Below are positions 1 through 10,081 of a DNA stretch of 64,000 nucleotides, one piece after another. A model generated the notes under the pieces. It was not told the origin of the DNA. It saw nothing but the letters and a program-made list of their open reading frames with translations, and searched no databases. A program made the translations under genes and the position numbers. The stretch's first letter is position 1. Every line of letters starts with the position of its first letter. The stretch comes from Xestospongia muta (Eukaryota; Porifera; Demospongiae; Haplosclerida; Petrosiidae): contig OY848927.1 of the NCBI GenBank assembly GCA_963693285.1, positions 4,702,643-4,766,642 on the forward strand. Reading direction: 5' to 3'.

Positions 1-1031
1 TAAAACAATACGTTATTAATATTTGTGTAATCACATTTTTTCATAATAATATATTCTAAACTAAGAACACCCTCTATATTGAACTCTCCTCAGTATCGTG
101 ATCCAGTTCATGCTAATGTCCAAAGTATCCACTACAGAGAGGATCACATCTTAAAAGGATGTCTTCATTATAGACACTTTTAAAACTTTATCTTTCTTGT
201 ATATATATCCTTTACCCTCTAGTCCATACATAAACTAGATCACACCACTTCTTATATATACATGTACTTACTTTCTATCTGCACTAAGGTCCATCCAGCC
301 AAGGACCAGCTAAGACATATACAAATGCTTCTTGTTACACTAAGAGCTAACGAAACAGTCAATTGAGGGCTTTACTGACTATTAGCAACATAATGGAGAC
401 TGTTGACTGTGAGGAGAGGTGTAATTGAAGGAGAAGAAACTGTTTGTTCCAGTCAATACATCAAGCCTATAGAAAAGAAGAAAGTATGCCATGGAATTAA
501 GACTCAAGGAAACTCTATTTCATATGAGAGCCGAGGATGGACATACCAATTCCTATTTCCTGTTTCTTCCACGCATCTTTGCTTATTTTAAAAATTCCAA
601 TTAACGACCTTGATAACTTTCAATTTCTTATTCCTTATTCCATTCTTTGCACATGTGCCATCATCTAGGCTTTTCTTGTTATTAATAAAACACAAAGCGC
701 GAGCACCACAAGCTGTCTCTTAGAATTATGAAATGTTTCCAGTTGGGTTAGGTTGGTTGTACATTGTATGACTGTTATTTAGGGAAGACGAAGACAAACA
801 TTCCAACTCCATATAATCCTATTTAATTAAAATGGAAATAGCAATTGGAATGTCTGTCCTCGGCTTCTGTAATTTCAGGATGTTTGTTCTATATTCTAAT
901 CTTGTACTCCATAACAAGTACTACTAAACTGTCTACTATAAGGACACTCATTGATAAAACCAAGGCTACTGTTTTTTATCTATATTGATAGTATATGGTT
1001 GACTGTGTGATAAGATGAGACGTTCACATAC
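1..1031. other. Non-coding stretch with a dispersed short repeat
   Basis: No convincing coding exon is visible here. It may contain the 3' end or UTR of the minus-strand membrane-protein gene beginning at 1032. The recognisable content is a short repeat built around GAAGCCGAGGACAGACATTC, present in divergent form at about 531-556 and 783-808 on the plus strand and at about 844-868 on the minus strand. The last two form an imperfect inverted repeat. Confidence 0.5.
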
Positions 1032-1837
1032 CATAAATTAGGTTGCTTACTAAACAGTGTAATTCTCTCATGTAAAAATGATTCTGTTGTTGCTAGAATC
1101 AACAGTATTAAAGCTAGAGAGAGCAGAATAGAGGTAAATAGAAGACATTGATAATGTTCTATAATAGACAAATATATACGTACAAAATAAAATGATTATA
1201 TAGAGAAGATACCTGTTGCTAGAGCTATCTCTGAGAGTGAGTGACAACATATTATAATACAGCTCTTGTTGGTTCTTGCAATATCAAATCTGAAGAAAAG
1301 ACTCAGTGTCATAATGTGACTATCACATACATGTACAGTGGAGTCTATCATAAAGGACACTGTTAATTTAGAACATCTAACCAGTGTTATTTATATTTTG
1401 TCTAACTTGTACTATTAACTTGTGTTATTAACTTGTATTATTCATCTCTCTAACCTCCATTATTTACCTGTCTAAGATAGTGACAAGTACAATTGGTAAC
1501 AACAACAGGTAGATTGAATGTAATCCTAATAGGAAAGGATGATAATATTCTAATAATGTCACATGTCCATTGGTTTGTTGACTGATTAAATAAGCCACTA
1601 CAGTATCCCAGAGAGAAATAGCTTAAGATAAAAGGATCAAACAATAATATATGTCAATTATCTGATAGAGTAATGATGAATAGCGACAGACGATAAAAGC
1701 TATAGTTGATATACGAATTGATGGATAGAGATGGAGAGATGGATAGATATTGTAAATGGCTATATGGGACATTAGATAGATGTATTAATAGATAATACTT
1801 ACCTGCCAATAGTCCATGTCCAATTATTGCAGTAGTT
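1032..1837 (-). CDS. Multi-pass membrane protein, partial gene model, family not recognised
   Basis: Four minus-strand exons join in a consistent phase with GT-AG borders: 1803-1837, 1468-1621, 1213-1289 and 1032-1113. The joined product has long hydrophobic segments, for example one containing HSIYLLLLPIVLVTILDR and one containing ALILLILATTES, so it is an integral membrane protein with at least three spans. The 5' and 3' ends are not resolved. An open minus-strand stretch at about 1960-2160 (with an internal start beginning MMEQRPGQLES) could be a 5' exon, but its donor phase does not fit the next exon. At the 3' end, the nearest acceptor would create a TGA directly after the last exon. I do not recognise the family. 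Coding status is supported by the phase coherence of four exons. Confidence 0.55.
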
Positions 1838-2217
1838 CTAATAAACATATGAACAGTCTATACCAATATAGAGTAAGTAACACATAGTAATAGAAGAACT
1901 TACTAAGGCAAACTTTCAACTAGTCATATCTCACTATGTTCTTTACTTTTAGAACAGTCATCTGATTTTGAAGAGTGGTCTCTTCATGTGGCAACTCTTG
2001 TGTACTCAAACCAGTAAACAAAGCAGTTAATGATTCCAATTGCCCTGGTCGCTGCTCCATCATCAAACTGGAACCTCCTGAATCATCAACAGTATCTGGT
2101 GGATGTAGATCAGAGATAGTTAGAGGAGGCCCTCTATTAAAGATAGAATTGCTGACGTGAGAGAATTCAATAAAAACAAGAAAGAGGGGGGTTAAAAATT
2201 TGGATCACTCTCCGGGT

Positions 2218-3157
2218 ATGGCTGTCCAAAAACGCATAGAATACAGTAGTGGTGACTCGTACGAAGGAGAATGGAGCAGTGATGGAAAACGTCAAGGAAA
2301 AGGAAGACTAAAAACAGTCAGTGGAGATGAGTATTATGGTGAGTTCAAGAACGGGTTTTTCCACGGGCTTGGAGTACTAGTCCTCAGCGATGGTGGCAAG
2401 TATGAAGGGAACTTCGAGTTGGGACGTTACCATGGTTACGGTGTATATACAGCTCAAGACAAGACAAAATATGAGGTACTTGAAACATATAATGATCCTT
2501 GGCTTCACAAGTTTTGCCGTCTCACCTGTAGTTGTTATCTTATCCATTCCAATATTATGACACTGTGATATTGTAGAGATTAGAAATATAAGAAAATTTG
2601 AAGCTTGTACTTATGCCATGAGCTCCTGGAGATGTCATTCTGATGAAACAATTCAACTACTTATAGCCTGACTTCAATAAATGCATAACACATTTTCCTT
2701 AGCACCTACCACTTAAATGTCTCACAATATTAAGAGGGCATGTTGAAATATTCATTCTACTATCATTCTTGCACAGTCATGTCTATTCTTGAGACAATAC
2801 CTATAGGTCTGGCAGGGAGTTCATACTACACTATGTACTGAATGATTCTCATTTCCTAAACCCCAACTGTACTACACAACAAATTATGGACTTCCTGTCA
2901 TACCTATAGGGACTGCCAATTATGAAGGATATTTATAAATGGAACATTATTTATATTATTGTCTACCTGTTCTAAAGGGTCAGTTCTTTCAAGGTGCTGT
3001 CAAGGGTTTAGGACTTGTGACGTTTGCTGATGGGACTCATGGACTACCAAAGAATGAAGGAAAATTTGAGGGCTTAGAATTGATTGAGCGCTGCTCAGCA
3101 ACAGCAGCTGTCCAGAAAGCCAGACAAGCAGCTGCTAATGCACGTAGAATCTTGTAA
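2218..3157 (+). CDS. MORN4: MORN repeat-containing protein 4 (retinophilin) homolog
   Basis: Two exons, 2218-2475 and 2978-3157, join in phase 0 to give 145 residues; vertebrate MORN4 is 146. The product has tandem MORN repeats (GDSYEGEWSSDGKRQGKG, DEYYGEFKNGFFHGLGV, GKYEGNFELGRYHGYGV) and a final one across the splice, followed by the family-typical tail with FADGTHGLPKNEGKFEG and a basic Ala-rich helix. In other animals MORN4 binds class III myosin (MYO3/NINAC) and localises to photoreceptors, stereocilia and filopodia tips. I chose the ATG at 2218; the frame is open slightly upstream but only with a non-ATG codon. The join KYE|GQFF restores the MORN motif. Confidence 0.92.
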
Positions 3158-3396
3158 AAAATGACATATGAATCATTTTTATCAAAAATCAATCTTGTTA
3201 TAGTGTCATATTTTTAATACACTTTTCAATTTTTCATTCATTTTTTAAGAATTTCAGGTTCAGCTGGTTTAGTTAAAAGAATGCTTTATGTCTCTCGGAA
3301 ATAAACATTAAATTAGTAAACTATGAATCTTATTATGTGGCTATGTAACCTAACCTATATTGTGGGTTAAATTTTATCTCTTCAATTAATCTCATT

Positions 3397-6345
3397 ATGG
3401 CTAGTAGGAAAGAGGAATTTTCCAGTGATCCATGCTCTACCACGACGTTCTTGCCTGAATTAGAAACCCTGTCTTTAAAAGACACACCTCACCAAGAACT
3501 GACAATGCAAATCAATGAGTCTTTATTACATGTACAAGATCATGGTTCCTTTCAGCTAGATGGGCGGGGCTTCAGTCTTGGAGGCAGTAAAGACATACCA
3601 AAGAAACCTTCTCCTTTCAAGAGACACAAATTCAAATCTTCACCAATAGTTTTGTCTAAACTGGAATCATTGTCTTTAGAAGACACACCACCCTCCAAAG
3701 ATGTAACCAATGAGGGTCAAGTGAGCAAGCTTCTGATACAAGTGGAAGACAATGATACCTTATTTCGCCTAGATGGGCGTGGCTTTAACCTTGGGAGCAG
3801 TAATGAACAACCTAGGAAACATAGATCTGCTTGTCATTTAAACAAGGAGAATCGTTACAAAAGAAGTTTGTCTCCGCACACGACAGGAATGAAATTAACA
3901 AGAGTACCATTTCCTCTGAATGTATCACACGTTCCAGAACTAGTAACTGAGTCTGATCGTATTGAGTGTAAGGCACGAATGAGAAAAGCTAGAGATGAAG
4001 AGTCATCATCTGCCAAGGTTCGTAATATTGAAATTGAAAATGATAACAGTCACAAGAAAAAACCAGTGGAATTAGATGACCCAGATGTTGTTTCCCCTGT
4101 AGTCAAATCTGCTGTGTCTCAGCATCGATTTTCTAGAGATCAGATCAAACAATGTCGTTCAAAGGGAGGAAAAAAAATTTTCCACAGTATGAAAGTTGAA
4201 GACCTAAGACATGAGGATGAGAAAGACCTCAGTGTTGACCCGTATGATAGTGGTATGAAAAGTGATCAGGAATCCTTGAGAGATCACACTCCCTTGAAGG
4301 ATGGAGACAAGACAAAAAAAATGGTTCCTGTTGATATTCCAGGAAGAACATTGAGTCAGATTAAAAAAAGAACTAAAACTCGAATCCATCCTACAGAGTT
4401 TAACAACAACGATATAATCCATGTTGGTGTTTATACTAATGAAATAATCACCAAGTTAGAACATCAGTATGACCATTTAACTCAAGACCTATTTGACACA
4501 AATCTATACTTAATTCTAATTGAAGCCTGCAAAAGAGGATCACTTGACATGGTGAAATACTTTACAACGAGATTATCTCAATTTTTTGACATAAACAAAG
4601 TATTTGTCTACACATATGAGTACATCATTCCTGTTCATTGCAAACCAGACACAGAATGGATCATCTCAAATACTCATGCTAAACCACTTGGCAATACCAT
4701 TCTTCATTTAGCCGCAGCGCATCATCATCTGGAGATAGTAAAGTATATAGTCGAACTTGGAGCAAAAGTTGATGTTGTTGATTGTTGTGGTCGTACGCCT
4801 CTCATGCGTGGCATTGTAAATCTTCCTATCGTTGAGTATTTAATAGCCGCTAAATCTAATGTCAATCATCAAACACAATATGGCATGACACCCCTCATGA
4901 TTTTAGGCAAAGAACCTCATGCTAAAGGTATTGTCGAATGTCTACTTAAAGCTGGTGCTGATTCTACTGTTATGGATAAATGTGGTCGTACATGCATCCA
5001 TTACTTGCTGCCAACGTATAGAAAACATGAAGTGGATTTACTACTTGCTAATACTCCTTTGCCTGATAGTCGTATGGGAACTTTGTCATGCTCTGGACGA
5101 CCGTTGTTTTTTTATGATTTTAAAAATGAAGAGTTCGATCTTCTTTTTCTTAATCCTCACTTATCGCTAGTACAGAAAGCATCCATCAAGTTCTTGTATG
5201 TAGTGGCTAAGACAAAAAGTTATCAGGGTTCTCTTGTAGAACTATTACAGAAAGCTATCCAGTACAAAGAAGAAAACCAAGTGAAATTTGAGTATCCTCT
5301 TCTGTTAGAGGCATACGGAAATCGTCACGAAGTTCAAACTGCCAATGACATTGATGAGTTGATTCGGCTGTCAGATGTTGAAGTAGTTCTCGAATCTAAG
5401 TTAAAAATTGAAATAAATTTTCAGTGTCTTTTGATAAGTGACCGACTTTGTGGTTATGGTAGCTACAAATCATTGTGTATACAGTCTGATATTTTAGAGA
5501 TAATGGAAGCAATCCATCAGTCCACAAGTGATGTTTCTTTGGAATCACCAGAAAGCAAAGAGAATTGTCTCAAATTATACAAACTCCATGTAGAACTTCT
5601 TCATCGTTTTGCAGAGATCTGTGGCCCTTTTCTTAAAATCAAAACATTAATTACTGACGCTATAAAGAAAGCAATATCACTGTTCTCAGTATTTAAATTT
5701 GAATTAAACCAAGATTGGCTTGACATTCACAGTGAACTCACTCATGCTGTTGTAACCTACTGTAAAAACACCAGTTATTCTCATGTTCATCATCCTACGT
5801 ATCGTCCTAATGATGAGAGCCTTGCCAAAACCTGGATAGAGTACTTGGTGGGTTTATCGTCTAAGGGACATTATGAATGGATCTTCCCAATTTTTAAACT
5901 ATTATACAAAGAATTAAATTTTGTTTATATTTCCAAAGGCTTGCCAACAACATTGTTTTATGAGTTGATCCACTATATTCCAGGTTGTAAACCCGTGCAT
6001 TTGCAGGATTGCGTTGACACATGTGGTGATCACATTTTAAACGTACCTTCTATGGGACAGTATCCAATTCACTTGGTTCCTTCACACCTGTTACCAACAT
6101 TGACATCGTTAGGACCACATTCTGATGTTGTGGATCACAAAGGACAGAAACCTCGTCAAAATATGTATAACGATTATCGGAATCCTTTGTCCTTGTATTG
6201 TCAATGTGCCACCAGTATTGTACAATATAATCTCTGTTATGAAATTTTAGATCTTCCTAGCCATGTCAAGCATTTCATTGGTCTTCATGATCCAAAGGTC
6301 CATGTCACACAATATTGTAAACATTTAGGACTTATAAGATTATAA
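3397..6345 (+). CDS. FEM1-family ankyrin/VHL-box protein with long N-terminal extension
   Basis: Single uninterrupted 982-codon frame. Residues 1-340 are hydrophilic and low-complexity, and hold two copies of a roughly 55-residue motif (around residues 20-70 and 87-140), each with LETLSL/LESLSL and LDGRGF. Ankyrin repeats follow at about 430-545 (NTILHLAAAHHHLEIVKYIV, then CGRTPLM and GMTPLMI). The middle carries the FEM1 hallmark YGNRHEVQTANDIDELI and a helical region. The C-terminus has the VHL-box-like segment NPLSLYCQCATSIV, which fits the LxxxCxxxI BC-box pattern, and then HFIGLHD. FEM1 proteins are substrate receptors of CUL2 ubiquitin ligases that read C-terminal degrons; that role is inferred from family. 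It is intronless, unlike most neighbours, and convergent with a second FEM1-like gene 203 bp away. Confidence 0.82.
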   Translation: MASRKEEFSSDPCSTTTFLPELETLSLKDTPHQELTMQINESLLHVQDHGSFQLDGRGFSLGGSKDIPKKPSPFKRHKFKSSPIVLSKLESLSLEDTPPSKDVTNEGQVSKLLIQVEDNDTLFRLDGRGFNLGSSNEQPRKHRSACHLNKENRYKRSLSPHTTGMKLTRVPFPLNVSHVPELVTESDRIECKARMRKARDEESSSAKVRNIEIENDNSHKKKPVELDDPDVVSPVVKSAVSQHRFSRDQIKQCRSKGGKKIFHSMKVEDLRHEDEKDLSVDPYDSGMKSDQESLRDHTPLKDGDKTKKMVPVDIPGRTLSQIKKRTKTRIHPTEFNNNDIIHVGVYTNEIITKLEHQYDHLTQDLFDTNLYLILIEACKRGSLDMVKYFTTRLSQFFDINKVFVYTYEYIIPVHCKPDTEWIISNTHAKPLGNTILHLAAAHHHLEIVKYIVELGAKVDVVDCCGRTPLMRGIVNLPIVEYLIAAKSNVNHQTQYGMTPLMILGKEPHAKGIVECLLKAGADSTVMDKCGRTCIHYLLPTYRKHEVDLLLANTPLPDSRMGTLSCSGRPLFFYDFKNEEFDLLFLNPHLSLVQKASIKFLYVVAKTKSYQGSLVELLQKAIQYKEENQVKFEYPLLLEAYGNRHEVQTANDIDELIRLSDVEVVLESKLKIEINFQCLLISDRLCGYGSYKSLCIQSDILEIMEAIHQSTSDVSLESPESKENCLKLYKLHVELLHRFAEICGPFLKIKTLITDAIKKAISLFSVFKFELNQDWLDIHSELTHAVVTYCKNTSYSHVHHPTYRPNDESLAKTWIEYLVGLSSKGHYEWIFPIFKLLYKELNFVYISKGLPTTLFYELIHYIPGCKPVHLQDCVDTCGDHILNVPSMGQYPIHLVPSHLLPTLTSLGPHSDVVDHKGQKPRQNMYNDYRNPLSLYCQCATSIVQYNLCYEILDLPSHVKHFIGLHDPKVHVTQYCKHLGLIRL

Positions 6346-6548
6346 TATGATTAATAATTAATATTATGATGGATTTACATTATTTTTGTAAATTAACTCA
6401 ATCAAATTTTTTTACTATCAAATACCAATTAATATTGTTAACATCAGTGAAATAAGTGTTTGACAAAAAAGTCTGCATAAAAAAAAACAATTACGCAGAT
6501 CTAGCGTGTGCATCTGTAAAATGTTCTCAAGATCGTTTTTGCCTCAAT

Positions 6549-8627
6549 TTACAATATGGAAATAGCATGTTTAGGAGCCACATGAAATTTAATAAACTCC
6601 TGCATATGAAGGGGAAGTGACCAATACTGAACCCTACGTCTGACAACCGTATTAGCAGCTAGACAGGCAAGACGCAAAGGGTAATGTTTTTTAAGAGCTG
6701 CCGTCTGGATCTCATCGTAAGATAGGTCGAGTGGTGACATCTTATCACAGTTGGAAATGTCAATGTGTGCTCCGTGATCCAAAAGACTATTAATAGTCTC
6801 AGCAGTTGTCTCCTTCTGAATAACTGCCATATGAAGTGGGGCATTACCCATCAAACTTCGTATGTTAACAAATCGATGGATACCCCATTTTAATATGGTT
6901 TTGATGTAATCTTCCTCCGAACCATAATTAAACAGGGAATTATGAAGAAGAGTGGGTGGAGTATAGGTAGAAAAATTGAGTATAGGACAACGTTTACAAA
7001 TGGTCTGAGCTATTTCTTCAAAATGGGCATACTCAGGTGTATGTGACAAATTTGTACACATATGAAGAAAGCGTGTTAGGAGGGCCATGGTAGGTGTGAC
7101 TACATTCATTATTGGAGAGATTGCCAAACTTTTGTTGTCTTCTTCAGAATGTCCATGACAACTTTGAATGCAATTTAGCTGAACTATGATGGCCTCTACA
7201 GTCATGGACATCACAGAATAAAGTAATTCAACAGGAATTAAGTTCACGGGATCCAAGTTCATCACAATGGTACCAATGCTCTCGAAAATACTTCCAATTT
7301 CGTAAGTAAACAGAATGCCCGCTTTCGCTACATTTAAAAGCATTTCAGAAACTCGCAGCAGAAGCTTAAAACACTCGTCGATGTAACCTTCATTCCTCAT
7401 AAAATGCTCAGCTGTTAAGATGATCTTTCTACATACCAAGTAACTTCCCTGTCCTCCAAGTCTCTCTGCCATAAGCAGTACTTGATACTTTAATTCCTTT
7501 TCCTTTTTGTCAGGTGTCAACGGTGCTAAAAGTGCATCCAATTCTTCTTTGCTGTTCACTTCTCTACGATCTCCATAACAACTCACAGATGGAAGAACAT
7601 CATGTTGTGCATTGTAGTCTTCTCGTAGTTGAACCAAGTACTCTATATCATGCACATTTACAGGATCTTTAATTTTTTTAACTATGTCCTTAACTTCCAT
7701 TAAAGCTGTAGCTGAAAGGACAACGTCAGAGGGAAGGCTCAAAGAATTGCATAGAAATAAAAGAATTTGACTGGGCTTTTCAGGCGGCAAAGCTACAAAA
7801 AGCTGCCTATCAGCATATAAAATCTGACCCAAAGAATTACATGTAAGAGAGACATTGCTATAACCAAGGAGTGTTTCAAAGCACTCCTTTGAATCTTTAT
7901 TCAAAGCATGATGCAGAGCAGTGTATCCATGTTTGTCAACAAGGGTAGGGTCTGCTCCAAAGTCCATCAACACCTTCACGTTGTCCACGTTCTTCTCTAT
8001 AACCGCCAACATGAGAGGAGTAAAACCCCGGTTATCTTGGAGATCAATATTAGCACCTGCTTTAACAAAAAAATCAATAATGGATTTGTGCGAGACACCT
8101 GCTAACAATGGTGTTCGACCACAACAATTGAGACCGTGAATGTTAGCTTTGCGCTCAATAAGAAACTCAATGAGTTCAATTTGCTCGCATCTGGCTGCAA
8201 TGTGCAACGGTGCATCATCATAAACTTCAACACCTGTTCCAGTTGTCATGCAGTACACAAATTCATTGGGCAGACTAGTAGAGTCGCCAGCACCTAAGTA
8301 TCGGATGAGGCTTATCATCATGGGATCAAACGGTTCGTCTTTAAGACAGTAATGATATATTTTATTCACTTCAACGTGGGTAGGAAGCTTTTCACAAATA
8401 TATTTCAAAATGTCCATTAATCCCCTCTTGAACACTTCCAACATTACTGTATCAAAACCTTGTTCTATAAACCTATTCCATTTACCTCCTTTTTCTGCTA
8501 CAAGTATGGAAAAAGGGAATTCCACCGTCCTGCTGACAAGATCTTCCAGTTGGCGTTGAGTTAGCTTCTTTTTCGATGGTGTCCTCAGAGCTCCATGACT
8601 TCTAAAACCTCTCATAAATCCATCCAT
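6549..8627 (-). CDS. FEM1-family ankyrin/VHL-box protein
   Basis: Single uninterrupted 692-codon frame starting MDGFMRGFRSHG. Residues about 140-245 contain ankyrin repeats (DAPLHIAARCEQIELIEFLI, NCCGRTPLLAGV, RGFTPLMLAVI, HGYTALHHAL). The centre has the FEM1-type motif YGDRREVNSKEELDALL, and another ankyrin pair lies near 592-635 (NAPLHMAVIQKETTAETINS). The end PLRLACLAANTVV followed by LPLHMQEFIKFH matches the FEM1 C-terminal VHL box, the elongin BC/CUL2 docking element. Likely function: substrate receptor of a CRL2 ubiquitin ligase. It is shorter than its neighbour because it lacks the N-terminal extension, and closer to the usual FEM1 length of 617-669. The start is the first ATG and lies just upstream of the conserved block. 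Confidence 0.85.
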   Translation of the reverse strand: MDGFMRGFRSHGALRTPSKKKLTQRQLEDLVSRTVEFPFSILVAEKGGKWNRFIEQGFDTVMLEVFKRGLMDILKYICEKLPTHVEVNKIYHYCLKDEPFDPMMISLIRYLGAGDSTSLPNEFVYCMTTGTGVEVYDDAPLHIAARCEQIELIEFLIERKANIHGLNCCGRTPLLAGVSHKSIIDFFVKAGANIDLQDNRGFTPLMLAVIEKNVDNVKVLMDFGADPTLVDKHGYTALHHALNKDSKECFETLLGYSNVSLTCNSLGQILYADRQLFVALPPEKPSQILLFLCNSLSLPSDVVLSATALMEVKDIVKKIKDPVNVHDIEYLVQLREDYNAQHDVLPSVSCYGDRREVNSKEELDALLAPLTPDKKEKELKYQVLLMAERLGGQGSYLVCRKIILTAEHFMRNEGYIDECFKLLLRVSEMLLNVAKAGILFTYEIGSIFESIGTIVMNLDPVNLIPVELLYSVMSMTVEAIIVQLNCIQSCHGHSEEDNKSLAISPIMNVVTPTMALLTRFLHMCTNLSHTPEYAHFEEIAQTICKRCPILNFSTYTPPTLLHNSLFNYGSEEDYIKTILKWGIHRFVNIRSLMGNAPLHMAVIQKETTAETINSLLDHGAHIDISNCDKMSPLDLSYDEIQTAALKKHYPLRLACLAANTVVRRRVQYWSLPLHMQEFIKFHVAPKHAISIL

Positions 8628-9082
8628 TTTTTAAAAAATGGCAACTGCAGGGCGAATATATATCACGTGGCATACAAGGAACATAAATAGTATTATAAAA
8701 AACTGCGGAACCATGCTAGTTGACCTGGTTAGCCACTCCTGTTCCGGAAAGGGAGGGCTCGCTACTGGAGACTTATATAACTTCTCGCTGCACTAAGCCA
8801 AGACATAGGAGTGTCTACACGACAGTGTTCACAGCATGTATCTCTACTCTGCAGTGACAATTGTTTTAATTTACGTGAAATGTACTGCTATATTCAGCAG
8901 GTGTATTGAGATGATAATAATAGATTTTTTCAACACGTAATTATATCTGATGCAAACATGATCTGCTAACATCTTTTTATAATGATAATTCACAAAAATG
9001 GCACACTCTACTCACGACAATATATTGAATTACATGTCAATGATTGCATTTATGCACATTGTAGCACACATACAGCCGTCCA
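8628..9082. other. Intergenic region between the FEM1-like and WBP1-like genes
   Basis: No coding exon seen on either strand. It contains the promoter of the minus-strand FEM1-like gene (immediately upstream of 8627) and the 3' flank of the WBP1-like gene. I see no tRNA, repeat array or other element. Confidence 0.5.
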
Positions 9083-9949
9083 TCAGTAATATGAATAAGG
9101 AGGAGGAGCAGATGGTACTACTGTATAGGCTGGAGGAGGTGGTTCACTACTGTTTGGAGCTGCTGTGGATGATGTCTTGTTAGTAGCTTCATATTGTCTT
9201 GGTTGTCTGGTGGTGTGTTTGTTACGAGCTCTTGTAATAGGCACCGTAGATACTAGTCAAGAAATAAATGGATGAATGAATGATTCAATTGCATTCCATG
9301 AAGGGATACATGAATAGATTGACTAATCTATGATGTCACATAATATGTAATTATAATATCACACACATATCATTAAATTGTCAGTTTTGTGTTGATCTAT
9401 ATAAACAAAACCACAAATAAAGCTGTTTACTTTCATTACTGTATGAATCGTACGAAACCATCTGTCGATAACTACTTCCTCTACGCACAGTATAATACCT
9501 TCGAGCACCACAACCAGCAAAACCACAGATGCACATAAGTATTATCAATGCCAATAAGACCCTACATGTATATATTTCATAAATAAATAACTACAGCAAG
9601 ATTACTGGAGTTAATGTTGGACTTACCATGCATACCAAAGACTTGAGTAGGAACAGCAACCCAAACCAGGACAACAAAATCCATCACAACTAGGAAATAT
9701 AACATCATTGACATTTTATAATACAACTAAATTATATCTGAGGCAATTAATTCCACTCAATTCAACTTACAAATAATATTCTCCATTTGAGCCTTGGCAA
9801 TGTTCTCCACCATTGGCCTTGACCTATATAAGTCAGTAGTATGATAATTTTGTTAATGTTAAATAATAAAGCTTGCTGACCAAGCTGATATCATTTGTTA
9901 GTAATAAGATCAGTAATGCTACTACTGTAGGTTTATGAAGCAAAGTCAT
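9083..9949 (-). CDS. WBP1/VOPP1-like single-pass PY-motif membrane protein
   Basis: Five exons on the minus strand (9881-9949, 9771-9823, 9627-9689, 9431-9561, 9083-9252) give 161 residues in frame. The order is a signal peptide (MTLLHKPTVVALLILLLT), a short Cys-rich ectodomain (GEHCQGSNGEYYFCDG, then FCCPGLGCCSYSSLW), a transmembrane segment (VLLALIILMCICGFAGCG), a basic juxtamembrane stretch and a Pro-rich tail with PPPPAY and PPPYSYY. This architecture, with CC...CC followed by LW and the membrane span, matches the WBP1/VOPP1 family and is related to Shisa proteins. PY motifs recruit WW-domain HECT ligases of the NEDD4/ITCH type, so the likely role is an endolysosomal adaptor (inferred). 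Exon 1 uses a weak donor (GTCAGC) and is the least certain part. It is divergent from the lectin gene, with 132 bp between start codons. Confidence 0.78.
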
Positions 9950-10081
9950 AGCTACTACTTGCTCTACTCCAATGAATAATTAATTAATGTTATAATGAAT
10001 ATTATTATTATTAAACTCTACTTCTGTTGCCAAGTAACTCGAAACAAAATAACATTATACAGCTAGAGAGCTACGCCCATT
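9950..10081. promoter_or_regulatory. Putative bidirectional promoter, WBP1-like / C-type lectin
   Basis: Only 132 bp separate the inferred start codon of the minus-strand WBP1-like gene (9949) from that of the plus-strand lectin gene (10082). The interval is AT-rich with no obvious TATA arrangement. The promoter role is inferred from head-to-head gene spacing alone. Confidence 0.45.

Noticed and set aside
1975..2160. Plus-strand 61-codon frame before MORN4
   Set aside because: It has a non-ATG start and no recognisable product. The minus strand here is more protein-like and may be a 5' exon of the membrane-protein gene, but I could not join it in phase.
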